Positions 1 through 8,597 of a stretch of 64,000 bases of DNA are shown here, piece by piece. Where the stretch lies: contig JAWKSZ010000011.1 in the NCBI GenBank assembly GCA_041402045.1, positions 1 to 64,000 of the forward strand, in the 5' to 3' direction. This DNA comes from JAGQRJ01 sp041402045 (GTDB taxonomy: Bacteria > Planctomycetota > J058). The position numbers and the translations under genes were made by a program. The notes beneath the pieces were generated by a model. That model saw only the letters and a program-made list of their open reading frames with translations. It was not told where the DNA came from and made no database searches. Within the stretch, counting starts at the first letter, position 1; every line of letters starts with the position of its first letter.

Positions 1-19
1 CTCCCACTCGACACGGTCA

Positions 20-80
20 GGGGCGGGGTTTATCCCCGCCCACGGTCTGTCAGGCCGTCCACCCTTCCGCAGGGGAGGGA
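20..80. repeat. Dispersed hairpin repeat, family 1, copy 1
   Basis: A GC-rich palindrome (positions 20-41; G-run, TTTAT loop, C-run) is followed by TGTCAGGCCGTC and a CTTCCGCAG-like stretch. The same arrangement recurs at 16769-16830. It lies just beyond the stop of the minus-strand gene ending at 106 and may serve as its transcription terminator. Confidence 0.6.
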
Positions 81-105
81 CCGGTCGAACGCGGCCGACC
101 CGCGA

Positions 106-1335
106 CTACTGGACCCGCGCGAAGCGGTCGGCGAGGGGGTGCGCGCCGACCCAGGCGCGCAGCCGCGCCGCGGCGGCGACCGGGTCCGCCGCCGAGAGCC
201 GGAGGCCGGTGAGCCCGTTCGCCAGCCCCAGCAGGCGTCGCGCGAGCTCGGGGTTGTCGGCGTGGGTCTCGAGCAGGCCTGCCAGGGGCTCCAGCGCGAT
301 CAGGTAGCCCTCCTCCGCGAGGGCCAGGGTCACCGCCAGGCGGAACACCGAGGCCTCCGCGTCGCGCAGGGGGCCGCTGAGGTGCTCGACGAGCTGGGGC
401 GCGCCGCCGACCTCGACCACCGCCCGGGCCCGAGCCTCGGCGTCCTCGAGCTTGGCGTCGCGGTCGACCACCGACCCCACCGTGCGCTCGAGGCGCAGCA
501 CGCGCAGGGCGAGCTCCTCCTTGGCCTGGGTCCCGCGGTCGTCCAGGTAGTAGCCGTGGGCGTTGCGCTTGCCCGGCTCGCTCAGGTAGCGCCCGGCGTC
601 CTGGCTCAGGCGGTAGACGCGCTCGACGATCAGCTCGCCGGAGAGCTCGTCCAGGCTCAGGATCAAGAGGTCGTCCCCCGCGCGCTGGACCACGCGCCCC
701 GGGCCCAGGGGAGCGAGCCCTGCCGCGGGCTCGACCCGCGCAGGCGCGGGCCCCACGGCAGGAGCGGGGGCCGGCTCGATCACGACCGTCGGCGGGGGAG
801 CGGGTCGCAGCCAGAGCACGCCGGCGACGGCGGCGCCGGCGCCGAGCACCGCCGCAGCGACGGGCCAGCTCGCCGGCCGACGGACGACGATCGTGGGCGC
901 CGCGCGGGTCGGCTCGGGGGAACGGACGGGCTCGGTCAGACGCGCGGGCTCGGGCGCCGGCGCGCGCGACGCGGACCGCGCCTCCACCGCCGGCCGGGGC
1001 TCGACCGCCGGCAGGGGCGCGGTCTCGGTGCCAGGCGCGGGCAGGGGTTCGGGGGCCGGACGCGGGGGCTCCGCGGGCCGGGTCGGCTCGGGGCGGGCCC
1101 GGGGCGCGACGCCGCCGACCCGGGTGTGGCCCGCGAGGGCGCGGGCGAACAGCGCGCTCGACGTCAGGGCCTCGCTGGCAGAGGCCGCGGCGCTGGTCGC
1201 GGGGGACGCCGGCGCGGCGGCCTTGCGCGCGCGGGCCTCGGCGCGCAGCACCTCGAGCATTTCGCCCGGGGTGCTCGCCGCGGCCTTGAGGGTCGCGGCG
1301 GTGACCTCGCGGTCCGCCTCGGGGGTCGAGCTCAT
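106..1335 (-). CDS. Membrane-anchored proline-rich hypothetical protein
   Basis: 409 residues with no family I recognise. A short helical N-terminus (about 1-60) is followed by a long Pro/Ala/Glu-rich, probably disordered linker (about 75-155), one transmembrane helix near residues 158-176 (starting WPVAAAVLGAGAAV), a second Pro/Ala linker, and a C-terminal helical domain of about 190 residues resembling alpha-solenoid (HEAT/TPR-like) repeats. No signal peptide precedes the helix, so the N-terminus is probably cytoplasmic and the C-terminal domain outside. Its ATG overlaps the TGA of the upstream kinase-TPR gene by four bases, so the two are almost certainly translationally coupled. It could be a partner or substrate of that kinase, which is inferred from coupling only. 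Confidence 0.75.
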   Translation of the reverse strand: MSSTPEADREVTAATLKAAASTPGEMLEVLRAEARARKAAAPASPATSAAASASEALTSSALFARALAGHTRVGGVAPRARPEPTRPAEPPRPAPEPLPAPGTETAPLPAVEPRPAVEARSASRAPAPEPARLTEPVRSPEPTRAAPTIVVRRPASWPVAAAVLGAGAAVAGVLWLRPAPPPTVVIEPAPAPAVGPAPARVEPAAGLAPLGPGRVVQRAGDDLLILSLDELSGELIVERVYRLSQDAGRYLSEPGKRNAHGYYLDDRGTQAKEELALRVLRLERTVGSVVDRDAKLEDAEARARAVVEVGGAPQLVEHLSGPLRDAEASVFRLAVTLALAEEGYLIALEPLAGLLETHADNPELARRLLGLANGLTGLRLSAADPVAAAARLRAWVGAHPLADRFARVQ

Positions 1336-4139
1336 GAGCCTTCGAGCTCCTTCAGCGCCTGCTCGGCGTGCTCCTTGTCCCCGCGCCAGGTCTGGGGGTC
1401 GCCCTCCTCCAGCGCGCGCTTGAACGCGGCCTTGGCCCCCTCGCGGTCGCCCTGCCGCAGCAGGATCCCGCCCAGGGTCACCAGGTAGTGCGCGTCCTGG
1501 GGGGCCATGTGCAGCGCGCGCTCGAGGTCGCGCTGGGCGGCGGCGGCGTCGCCCATGCGCTCGAAGAAGTGCCCGCGCTCGTGGAGCAGGTTGTGGTCGT
1601 CGGGGGCCAGCTCGACCGCGCGGTCGAAGAGCTGCTTCGCCGCCGCCGGCTGGTTCAGCCGGGCCTTGACGTTGGCGTGGAGCTCCAGGGCGAACAGGAG
1701 CTGCGCGCGGTCGGCCTTGCGCATGGCCTCCGACGACAGGTCGTGGTCGGCGATCTGCGGCTGCCCCAGGCTCATGGCCAGCTTGGCGCGGTCGAGGATC
1801 GCGGGCACGCAGTCGAGCACGCGCTCCTGCATGGCCGCCCCGAAGGCCTGACGCGCGCGGTCGACGTTGCGCTGCTGCAGCGCCTGGATCGCGGCCTGGA
1901 TCGCGGCGTGGGTGCGCTGGTGCGCGTCCCCGCCCGCCTCGTGAGGGTCGACCCGCGGCGGCGGGCGCCGGGGGAGGTCGGCGAGCACGGCCTTGGCCAG
2001 CTCCGAGTTCGGATCGAGCTCGAGGGCGCGCTCAGCCTCTTGCCGCGCGTCCTGGTTGCGCCCCAGGCGCTGGTGCGCCCGGGCGGACCAGGCGTGGGCC
2101 CGCGCGTCCTGAGGGTGGTGCTCGGCGAAGGCCGCCGCCTGCTTGCGCGCGGTGTCGTAGCGGCGCAGGTCGACCAGGAGCTGGAGCAGGCGCTCGAACA
2201 GGTCCGCGTCGGAGGGGTCCAGGCTCAGGGCTTGCTCGAACTGGATCGCCGCCCCCTGCTGTGCGCCCTCGAGCAGCGCCAGCTCGCCGCGCACCTTGAG
2301 CGCGCGCAGCTTGCCCTCCTCCCCTTGCCGTCCGAGCGCGGTCACCGCGGCCTCGGCGTCGGCGCTGCGCTCGGGGAGCTGCGCCAGGGCCACGGCCCGC
2401 GCCTCGAGCAGCTCCAGGTTCTGCGGTTGTTGCGCCAGGGCCTGCTCCAGGTGCGCCAGCCGCTCCTCGCCGCCGTCGAGGTAGAGCCCGAGCAGCGCGT
2501 GGGCCTCGAAGGCGTCGGGGAGGCGCTGGATCACGTCCCGCGCGACGGCGAGCGCCGCGTCGCGGTCCTTCCCGCGCGCGGCCCAGGCCTCCTCCAGCGC
2601 CTCGCGATCCGCGCGCTCCTGCTCGGCCCGGGCGGCCTCCTCCTGAGCCTTCTGCTCGTCGAGCAGGCGCTGCGCCTCGGCGTGCTCGGCGTAGGCCACG
2701 TAGCCCAGCGCCCCGGCCAGGCCCAGGGCGAGGAACACCCCCAGCACGAGGGCGTAGGTCCAGGCCCCGGGTCCCTGCCCCGGCGCGGGCTGAGCCCGCC
2801 CCCGCCGCGAGCGGCGGCGCACCGCGACCTCGCTGGCGGAGTCCGCCGGGGTCGGCGCGGTCACGGGCGCGGGCGCCACGGGGGGAGCGACCACGGGTCC
2901 CGGCTGAGCCAAGGCTTGCTCCAGCGCGTCGGCGAAGGCCTCGGCGCTGGGGAAGCGCTGCTCGCGCTTCTTGGCCAGGGCGCGCACGATCGCGGCGTCG
3001 AGGGGCTGGGGGAGCGGCACCAGCCGCGAGGGCGGGACCACGGGCTCCGCCACGACCTTGTTCAGGATCTCGTAGGAGGAGGCCGCCACGAACGGCGGCT
3101 GCCCGGTGAGCATGCGGTAGAGGATCGCGCCCAGGGCGTAGACGTCGGCGCGGGCGTCCACCAGGGCGCCCTGGCCCTCCGCCTGCTCCGGCGACATGTA
3201 GGCGGGCGTGCCCAGCACTTCGCCCACCGCGGTCAGCGCCTCGCCGTCGGCGTGCTTGGCGATCCCGAAGTCGGTGAGGAAGGGCACCCCCCGCGGGTCG
3301 AGGAGAATGTTCCCGGGCTTGAGGTCGCGGTGCACGATCCCCTGGGCGTGGGCGTAATGCACGGCGCGGGCCACGGTCACGATCAGGCGCGTGGCCTCCT
3401 CCATGGAGAACCGCCGCGCGCGGAGCACGTCCGAGAGGGCCTGCCCCGGGACGAACTCCATGACGAAGAACGCGAAGGGGTCCTCGGGGCCCGAGGTGTC
3501 GTAGACCCGCACGATGTTCGGGTGCTGGAGCTTGGCGACCCCCACCGACTCGGCGGCGAAGCGCGCGCGGATCTTGGGGTCGCGCATGAGCGCCGGGTTC
3601 AGGAGCTTGACCGCCACCGGGCGCTGCAGGCGCTGGTGCTGCCCGCGCCACACGACGCCCATGGCGCCGCGCCCGAGCTCGGCCTCCAGGCGAATCCCGC
3701 CCAGGACCCCGCCGGGGCGGAGGATCGCGGCCAGGTCGGTGGCGGACCCCGCCTGGACCAGGGTCGAGTCGGCGGGGGCGCCGACGGGGGCGAGGGTCGG
3801 CACCCGCCCGAAGCCGCTCGAGGCCAGGGCGGCCAGGGCCGAGCTCCCCGACGACGAGGCCGACAGGACCGGCCCCAGGGCCGGGGCGGCCACGAGGTTC
3901 TCCTCGCGGTCCAGCGAGCTGTCGAGGGTCGCGTCGGGGTCGCCCCCGGCCGCGATCCGGCAGGCCTCGCCGTAGAGCTGCCGCGCGGCGTCCGGGTTCA
4001 GCCCGGCCTCCGCCGCGATCAGCCGGGGGAGGCTGTCGCCGTCCTGCCGCGACTTCGCGAGGCAGGTCTGCACCACCTGGGGGCTGACCAGCCCGCGCTC
4101 GACGGCCAAGCGACAGAACTCACTCACGGGGTCCGGCAT
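1332..4139 (-). CDS. Receptor-type Ser/Thr protein kinase with TPR domain
   Basis: Hanks-type kinase of 935 residues. In order: an N-terminal helical module (1-65), a Ser/Ala/Gly-rich linker, a kinase domain (about 148-415), a Pro-rich linker, one transmembrane helix (around 460-490, TYALVLGVFLALGLAGAL), and a TPR array to the C-terminus. The kinase looks active: Gly loop LGRGAMGVV, VAVK lysine at about 178, HRDLKPGN catalytic loop, DFGIAK, and a GTPAYMSPEQ activation segment. The start is the ATG at 4139 (MPDPVSEFCRL). The reading frame stays open 52 codons further, but that stretch runs into the divergent nadD promoter region. The TPR side would be extra-cytoplasmic and may sense or bind a partner. 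The gene is coupled to the downstream anchored protein. Confidence 0.92.
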   Translation of the reverse strand: MPDPVSEFCRLAVERGLVSPQVVQTCLAKSRQDGDSLPRLIAAEAGLNPDAARQLYGEACRIAAGGDPDATLDSSLDREENLVAAPALGPVLSASSSGSSALAALASSGFGRVPTLAPVGAPADSTLVQAGSATDLAAILRPGGVLGGIRLEAELGRGAMGVVWRGQHQRLQRPVAVKLLNPALMRDPKIRARFAAESVGVAKLQHPNIVRVYDTSGPEDPFAFFVMEFVPGQALSDVLRARRFSMEEATRLIVTVARAVHYAHAQGIVHRDLKPGNILLDPRGVPFLTDFGIAKHADGEALTAVGEVLGTPAYMSPEQAEGQGALVDARADVYALGAILYRMLTGQPPFVAASSYEILNKVVAEPVVPPSRLVPLPQPLDAAIVRALAKKREQRFPSAEAFADALEQALAQPGPVVAPPVAPAPVTAPTPADSASEVAVRRRSRRGRAQPAPGQGPGAWTYALVLGVFLALGLAGALGYVAYAEHAEAQRLLDEQKAQEEAARAEQERADREALEEAWAARGKDRDAALAVARDVIQRLPDAFEAHALLGLYLDGGEERLAHLEQALAQQPQNLELLEARAVALAQLPERSADAEAAVTALGRQGEEGKLRALKVRGELALLEGAQQGAAIQFEQALSLDPSDADLFERLLQLLVDLRRYDTARKQAAAFAEHHPQDARAHAWSARAHQRLGRNQDARQEAERALELDPNSELAKAVLADLPRRPPPRVDPHEAGGDAHQRTHAAIQAAIQALQQRNVDRARQAFGAAMQERVLDCVPAILDRAKLAMSLGQPQIADHDLSSEAMRKADRAQLLFALELHANVKARLNQPAAAKQLFDRAVELAPDDHNLLHERGHFFERMGDAAAAQRDLERALHMAPQDAHYLVTLGGILLRQGDREGAKAAFKRALEEGDPQTWRGDKEHAEQALKELEGS

Positions 4140-4244
4140 GTGCTCCCAGGCTAGGCCCGGGCGGGTCCCCACGCAACGGCGCGGCGCCGCGTCCCGGGCC
4201 CGAGGGCGTATAGTTCCGGTCCCGGAAGAGGAGGCGCCGCGGCC
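4140..4244. promoter_or_regulatory. Divergent promoter region (kinase / nadD)
   Basis: A 105-base gap separates divergent starts at 4139 (-) and 4245 (+). A TATAGT -10-like hexamer lies at 4209-4214, and a GAGGAGG ribosome site at about 4228-4234 sits upstream of the GTG at 4245. I see no convincing -35 box. Confidence 0.35.
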
Positions 4245-4860
4245 GTGCAGATCGGGCTCTTGGGAGGGTCGTTCAATCCCCCGCACCTGGGGCACCTGGC
4301 GGTGGCCCGCGCGGTGCGTGAGGGGCTGGGTCTGGACGCGGTGTGGCTGCTCCCCGCGGCGCCCGCCCCATAAGCCCGGGCGTCGGGACTTGGCCCCGCC
4401 CCAGGCCCGGCCCCCCGGGGCCCCACGCCGGGGGGCCCACGACCCTCACGTCGACGTGTGCGGCGTGGAGCTCCAGCGCAGCGGCCCGAGCTACACCGTG
4501 GACACCCTGGCCGAGCTACGACGCCAGCACCCGGAGCACACCTTCCTGTTCGTGATCGGCGGCGACACGGTGGGGGAGCTCCCCACCTGGAAGGACGCCC
4601 AGCGCCTGCTTCGCGAGACAGCCTTCGTCGTGGTCAACCGTCCAGGGTTCGACCTCGAGCGCGGGCTGACCACGGTGGCCCGGGAGCTGGGGCCCGAGCT
4701 CGCGGACGGCCTGCGCCAGCGCGTGGTCGAGCTCGAGCCCCGGCCCGAGAGCTCCACCGCGATCCGCCGCGCGATCCTCGAGGGAGCTCCGTGGGAGCAC
4801 ACCGTCCCCGGAGACGTGGCAGACTACGTCCGAGCCCGAGGGCTCTACAGGAGGGATTTC
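4245..4860 (+). CDS. nadD: Nicotinate-nucleotide adenylyltransferase, frameshifted
   Basis: NadD makes nicotinate adenine dinucleotide from NaMN and ATP in NAD synthesis. The GTG start is followed by IGLLGGSFNPPHLGHLAVAR, the nucleotidyltransferase signature (GSFNPPHxGH). Later come GPSYTVDTL, FVIGGDT and ESSTAIRRAI, all expected in NadD. The frame breaks near 4370: removing one C would restore LLPAAPPHKPGR. The next stretch to about 4440 (long C and G runs) no longer resembles the family, so it probably holds more indels. There is also no stop before asnS: the frame runs straight into it through GLYRRDF. I favour sequence error for the break, but the missing stop is unexplained. Mapping it as a separate gene ending at 4860 is my choice. 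Confidence 0.75.
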
Positions 4861-6159
4861 GTGGCGACCTCGACCACCGTGCGCGAGCTCAAGGAACACG
4901 ACGGACAGCGCGTCGAGCTGGAAGGCTGGGTCTACAAGCTCCGCGCCAAGGGCAAGCTGGCCTTCTTGCACATGCGCGACGGCAGCGGGATCGTGCAGGC
5001 GATCGTCAACAAGGGCGAGGTCGGCGAGGAGACCTTCCAGCGCGTGAAGGAGCTGACCCAGGAGGCGGCGATCCGCGTGCGGGGGACCGCCAAGCTCGAC
5101 GAGCGCGCCCCGGGCGGGGTCGAGGTCCAGGTCGACGACCTGGAGCTGGTCGCCGCGGTCGAGGGCGAGTATCCGATCTCGCTCCAGGCCCACGGGATCG
5201 ACTTCCTCCTCGGGCTGCGCCACCTCTGGCTGCGCTCGACCCAGCAGCACGCGACCCTGCGCGTGCGCAGCGAGGTGATCCAGGCGATCCACGACTTCTT
5301 CTACGCCAAGCACTTCGTGCACGTGGACGCGCCGATCTTCACCCCCGCTGCCTGCGAGGGCACCTCGAACCTGTTCGAGGTCAAGTACTTCGACGACACC
5401 GCCTACCTCACCCAGAGCGGCCAGCTCTACATGGAGGCGGCGGCCATGGCCCACGGGAAGGTCTACTGCTTCGGCCCGACCTTCCGCGCCGAGCGCAGCA
5501 AGACCCGCCGGCACCTGACCGAGTTCTGGATGGTCGAGCCCGAAATGGCCTTCGCCGAGCTCGACGACGTCATGGACCTGGCCGAGGAGTTCCTGGAGTC
5601 GGTCGTGCAGCGCGTGCTCACGAACTGCAAGGTCGAGCTCGAGGCGCTGGAGCGCGACACCTCGGCCCTGGAGCGGGTCAAGCGCCCGTTCCCGCGGATC
5701 ACCTACGACGAGGCCGTGAAGCTGCTCCAGGAGCAGGGCCACGACTTCACCTGGGGCAACGACCTCGGCGCCCCCGACGAGACCGCGATCTCCGCGCACT
5801 TCGACCGCCCGGTGCTGATCCACCGCTGGCCCAAGGAGATCAAGGCGTTCTACATGCGCCCCGACCCCGAGGACGAGCGCCTGGTGCTGGGCGTGGACGT
5901 GATCGCCCCCGAGGGGGCCGGCGAGGTGATCGGCGGCGGCGAGCGCGCCACCGACCTGAGCTTCCTGATCCAGCAGATCGAGGCCCACGGCCTGCCCCAG
6001 GAGGCCTTCGAGTGGTACCTCGACCTGCGGCGCTACGGCTCGGTGCCCCACGGCGGGTTCGGCCTCGGCCTCGAGCGGCTGGTGGCCTGGATCTGCGGGC
6101 GCGAGCACGTGCGCGAGGCGATCCCCTTCCCCCGGACCCTCTACCGCAAGGAGCCCTGA
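4861..6159 (+). CDS. asnS: Asparagine--tRNA ligase
   Basis: Class II aminoacyl-tRNA synthetase of 432 residues that charges tRNA-Asn with asparagine in the cytoplasm. The N-terminal OB-fold anticodon domain (ELEGWVYKLRAKGKLAFLHM) is followed by the catalytic core with class II motif 2 (FRAERSKTRRHLTEFWMVEPE) and motif 3 (GGFGLGLERLVAWICG). The STQQHATLRVRSEVIQAI segment is typical of AsnS. GTG at 4861 is preceded by AGGAGG at 4849-4854, so I start the protein here although the frame is open upstream into nadD. It is intact, and the next gene starts two bases after its stop codon. Confidence 0.95.
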   Translation: MATSTTVRELKEHDGQRVELEGWVYKLRAKGKLAFLHMRDGSGIVQAIVNKGEVGEETFQRVKELTQEAAIRVRGTAKLDERAPGGVEVQVDDLELVAAVEGEYPISLQAHGIDFLLGLRHLWLRSTQQHATLRVRSEVIQAIHDFFYAKHFVHVDAPIFTPAACEGTSNLFEVKYFDDTAYLTQSGQLYMEAAAMAHGKVYCFGPTFRAERSKTRRHLTEFWMVEPEMAFAELDDVMDLAEEFLESVVQRVLTNCKVELEALERDTSALERVKRPFPRITYDEAVKLLQEQGHDFTWGNDLGAPDETAISAHFDRPVLIHRWPKEIKAFYMRPDPEDERLVLGVDVIAPEGAGEVIGGGERATDLSFLIQQIEAHGLPQEAFEWYLDLRRYGSVPHGGFGLGLERLVAWICGREHVREAIPFPRTLYRKEP

Positions 6160-6160
6160 G

Positions 6161-6670
6161 GTGCGCGACGACGAGGACGAGGCGCTGGACGACGAGCCGC
6201 AGCGCCGCGGCCGCGAGGCCTCGGAGAAGCAGCTCGGCTTCATTCGCGTGTTGGCGCAGAAGCTGAAGCTCGACGACGACGCCCTGGCCGAGCTGGTCGA
6301 GGAGGTCGCGGGGACCCGCGAGCTGGAGGACCTGCAGGTCAACCAGGCCTCGGAGGTGATCGACGAGCTCCAGACCCGCGCCCGCGAGAAGGGCGTGGAC
6401 CTGAGCCAGCCCTCGATCAGCGAGAAGCAGATCGGCTTCGTGCGCTCGCTCAAGCGCCGCGCGCACATGACCGACGCCGAGTTCGCCCAGTTCCTCCAGG
6501 AGAAGGCGGGCACCTCCGAGCTCGAGCAGGTCGGCCGCCGCGACGCCTCGGCGGTGATCGACGCGCTCCTGGCCCTGACCAAGGACGGCGGCGGCGGCGG
6601 CAACCGCGCCCCGGCGCGCCCCTCCTCGCCCCCGCCCCCGGTGGACGAGGACGACGACGTCCCGTTCTAA
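6161..6670 (+). CDS. Small duplicated-domain protein with SSB-like acidic tip
   Basis: 169 residues. Two tandem copies of a helical unit of about 50 residues each begin SEKQ(L/I)GF(I/V)R and end AS(E/A)VIDxL (roughly 22-75 and 102-155). A Gly/Pro linker then leads to a C-terminus of acidic residues ending DDDVPF. That ending closely matches the C-terminal tip of bacterial single-stranded-DNA-binding protein, which docks repair and replication proteins. The helical unit resembles the C-terminal parts of some phage and bacterial recombination proteins, but I cannot name a family. GTG starts two bases after the asnS stop, so the genes are co-transcribed. The TAA stop lies within the following palindromic repeat. 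Confidence 0.8.
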   Translation: MRDDEDEALDDEPQRRGREASEKQLGFIRVLAQKLKLDDDALAELVEEVAGTRELEDLQVNQASEVIDELQTRAREKGVDLSQPSISEKQIGFVRSLKRRAHMTDAEFAQFLQEKAGTSELEQVGRRDASAVIDALLALTKDGGGGGNRAPARPSSPPPPVDEDDDVPF

Positions 6671-6761
6671 ACCGGATCGACGATCCTGAGCGGGCGTGGT
6701 CGCGGCGAACTCCACGGCGCTCTGGCGCTCGCCCGCCCGCTCAGGATCGTCGATCCGGTTT
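6669..6761. repeat. Palindromic repeat element, copy A
   Basis: A perfect 28-base inverted repeat: arms 6669-6696 and 6734-6761, 37-base loop. The core GATCCTGAGCGGGCG is shared with copies at 6770-6857 and 33809-33903. The left end begins inside the TAA stop of the preceding gene, and the right end is followed by CTAGTAG as in the third copy. It could fold into a long hairpin and terminate transcription. Confidence 0.85.
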
Positions 6762-6769
6762 CTAGTAGT

Positions 6770-6857
6770 CAGAGTCACGATCCTGAGCGGGCGAGCGAGC
6801 GCCAAGGCGTCAAGGATCTTCCAGCGACCCTCGCCCGCTCAGAATCGTGAACTCTGG
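6770..6857. repeat. Palindromic repeat element, copy B
   Basis: Imperfect inverted repeat eight bases after copy A. The left arm begins CAGAGTCACGATCCTGAGCG and the right arm ends GAATCGTGAACTCTGG. Its outer arms (CCAGAGTTCACGAT) match the copy at 33809-33903 rather than copy A, so it is the same family with a different outer arm. Confidence 0.8.
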
Positions 6858-6927
6858 TTAGGATCTGCGCCGAACCGCTCCCAGGGAGAGCCATGTCCGC
6901 CCGTCCCCTCCAGATCTGCGGCTGACC

Positions 6928-7863
6928 GTGTCCGACCGCCGGCTGCGCGAGCTCGAGCGTCGCCTCGAGCAAGACCCCAGCGACCAGGACGCGCTGACCC
7001 AGGCCGTCGCCGCGCGCCAACGCGCCGGGCTGCCCGTGCCCGCGCGCTGGCTGATCTCCGTGGTGTTCGACCCTCGGCGCTTCGACTACCCCGAGCCCGC
7101 TGCGCTCAGCGTCCTGACCCCCGACGGTCGCCGCCGCAGCGTGGGGAACACCCCCGCTCCCGACGGGCTCGCGCTCCCCGCCCACAAGGCGTGGTGGCTG
7201 CAGCCCCTCGGCCCCAGCGACCGGGGCGTGGCCGCCGCCGCCGAGCTCCTCGCCGGTGAGCCCCACGTCGGGCTCAGCCTGCGCCCCGACGTGACCCCCC
7301 ACGGCCTCGACGCCTTGCGCCGCTTCAACGGCCTGCGCCGCCTGGACCTCTCTGCCTGCCCGGCGGTCGACGACGCCGCCCTGGCCGCGGTCGCTGGAGT
7401 GGTCGGCCTGGGCTGGCTCGACCTCTGGGGCTGCCGCCGCTTCGGCGCCGACGGCCTGGCTCGGCTGAGCGGCAGCGGGCTCGTGAGCCTGCGCCTCGCG
7501 GGCTGCGCGCAGCTCGACGCCGCAGCTTGGCCGCACCTCGCCGGCCTCCCGGAGCTCGTGGCCCTCGACCTCGCCGGCTGCAGCGCGCTGACCCCGGCCG
7601 GGCTGCGCGCGCTGAGCGAGCTCCCGGCGCTGGGTTACCTCGACCTGCGCGGCTGCTCCCGCCTCGACGACGAGGCCTGCGCCACCCTCGCCCGGCTCCC
7701 GGAGCTCACGGTGCTGAACCTCTCGCTCTGCCCGGGGATCACCCTCCGTGGCCTGCAGGCGCTGCGCCAGGCCCCGCGCCTGCGCGAGCTGTGGGCGGTA
7801 GGCACCGGCCTCGAGGCCGACGCCGCCGCCGCCGCGCTCCCCGACTGCGCGGTGCGCACGTGA
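6928..7863 (+). CDS. Leucine-rich-repeat protein
   Basis: 311 residues. An N-terminal region of about 110 residues (containing PVPARWLISVVFDPRRFDYP) is followed by about seven LRR units of 24-25 residues. The repeats have the form LxxLxLxGCxxLxxxGLxxL, the cysteine-containing type seen in F-box/AMN1-like proteins and in many planctomycete repeat proteins. There is no signal peptide or membrane helix, so it is probably cytoplasmic and mediates protein-protein contact. The GTG start overlaps nothing upstream, while its TGA overlaps the GTG of the HAD gene (GTGA). The binding partner cannot be told from sequence. Confidence 0.85.
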   Translation: MSDRRLRELERRLEQDPSDQDALTQAVAARQRAGLPVPARWLISVVFDPRRFDYPEPAALSVLTPDGRRRSVGNTPAPDGLALPAHKAWWLQPLGPSDRGVAAAAELLAGEPHVGLSLRPDVTPHGLDALRRFNGLRRLDLSACPAVDDAALAAVAGVVGLGWLDLWGCRRFGADGLARLSGSGLVSLRLAGCAQLDAAAWPHLAGLPELVALDLAGCSALTPAGLRALSELPALGYLDLRGCSRLDDEACATLARLPELTVLNLSLCPGITLRGLQALRQAPRLRELWAVGTGLEADAAAAALPDCAVRT

Positions 7864-8597
7864 GCGACTCCCCCTCCGTCCGCCGCGCGGACCCCGCCCA
7901 GGAGGCCCCTGCCCTGTTCGTCCCCGCCCTCGGCGGCGCGCTGCGCGGCGTCCTGTTCGACCTCGACGACACCCTCGTCGACCGCCGCGCGGCCCACGCC
8001 CGCGCCGTCCAGTTCCTGCTCCGCGAGCGCCTGGGCCAGGTCCCGCCCCACGCCCTCGAGCGCTTCGCCCTCGCCGACGACGACGGCCTGCGCCCGCGCG
8101 GCGCGTTCTGCAAGCAGGTCGTGCGCGCGCTGCCCGAGCTCGACTGGACCCCGGGCGAGCTCTGGGCGCGCTACGCCCCGGCGGTGGCCCGCGCGGTGCG
8201 CCCGGTCCCCGGGCGCCGCGACGCGCTGGCCGCGCTCGGCGAGCGCGTGGCCCTGGGCGTCGTCACCAACGGCGGCCCGCTCCAGCGGGAGAAGCTGCGC
8301 CGGGCCGACCTCGACGGGCTGTGGCAGAGCGTGCGGGTGAGCGGCGAGGACGGCTGCGCCAAGCCCGAGCGGCGCCTGTTCCAGCTCGCGCTCGCCGACC
8401 TGGGGCTCGAGCCCAGGGACGTGCTCTACGTGGGCGACCGCCCCCACGAGGACATCGACGGCGCCCGCGCCGCGGGGCTCTCGACCTGCTGGATCCAGGG
8501 CCCGCGGGTCGCCCGCAGCGCCCGCGCGGACTGGGTCGTCCCCGACGTCGAGGCCTTGTTCGCGGCGCTGCTCCCCCTCGCCGTGTGCTGTGGGTGA
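7860..8597 (+). CDS. HAD-superfamily hydrolase
   Basis: 245 residues, probably a phosphatase. The four HAD motifs are visible: I, FDLDDTLVD; II, VVTNGG; III, the lysine in CAKPERRLF; IV, YVGDRPHEDIDGARAAG. A helical cap lies between motifs I and II, as in the C1-cap phosphoglycolate-phosphatase/YjjG-like group. The substrate is unknown. The start is a GTG that overlaps the LRR stop by four bases, and its own stop lies within the next gene, so the three genes form one translationally coupled unit. About 20 residues precede motif I and may be disordered. Confidence 0.9.
   Translation: MSDSPSVRRADPAQEAPALFVPALGGALRGVLFDLDDTLVDRRAAHARAVQFLLRERLGQVPPHALERFALADDDGLRPRGAFCKQVVRALPELDWTPGELWARYAPAVARAVRPVPGRRDALAALGERVALGVVTNGGPLQREKLRRADLDGLWQSVRVSGEDGCAKPERRLFQLALADLGLEPRDVLYVGDRPHEDIDGARAAGLSTCWIQGPRVARSARADWVVPDVEALFAALLPLAVCCG

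Noticed and set aside
4138..4244. Extended N-terminus for nadD-asnS frame
   Set aside because: This stretch is the divergent promoter region. The NadD signature begins at the GTG at 4245 in another frame.
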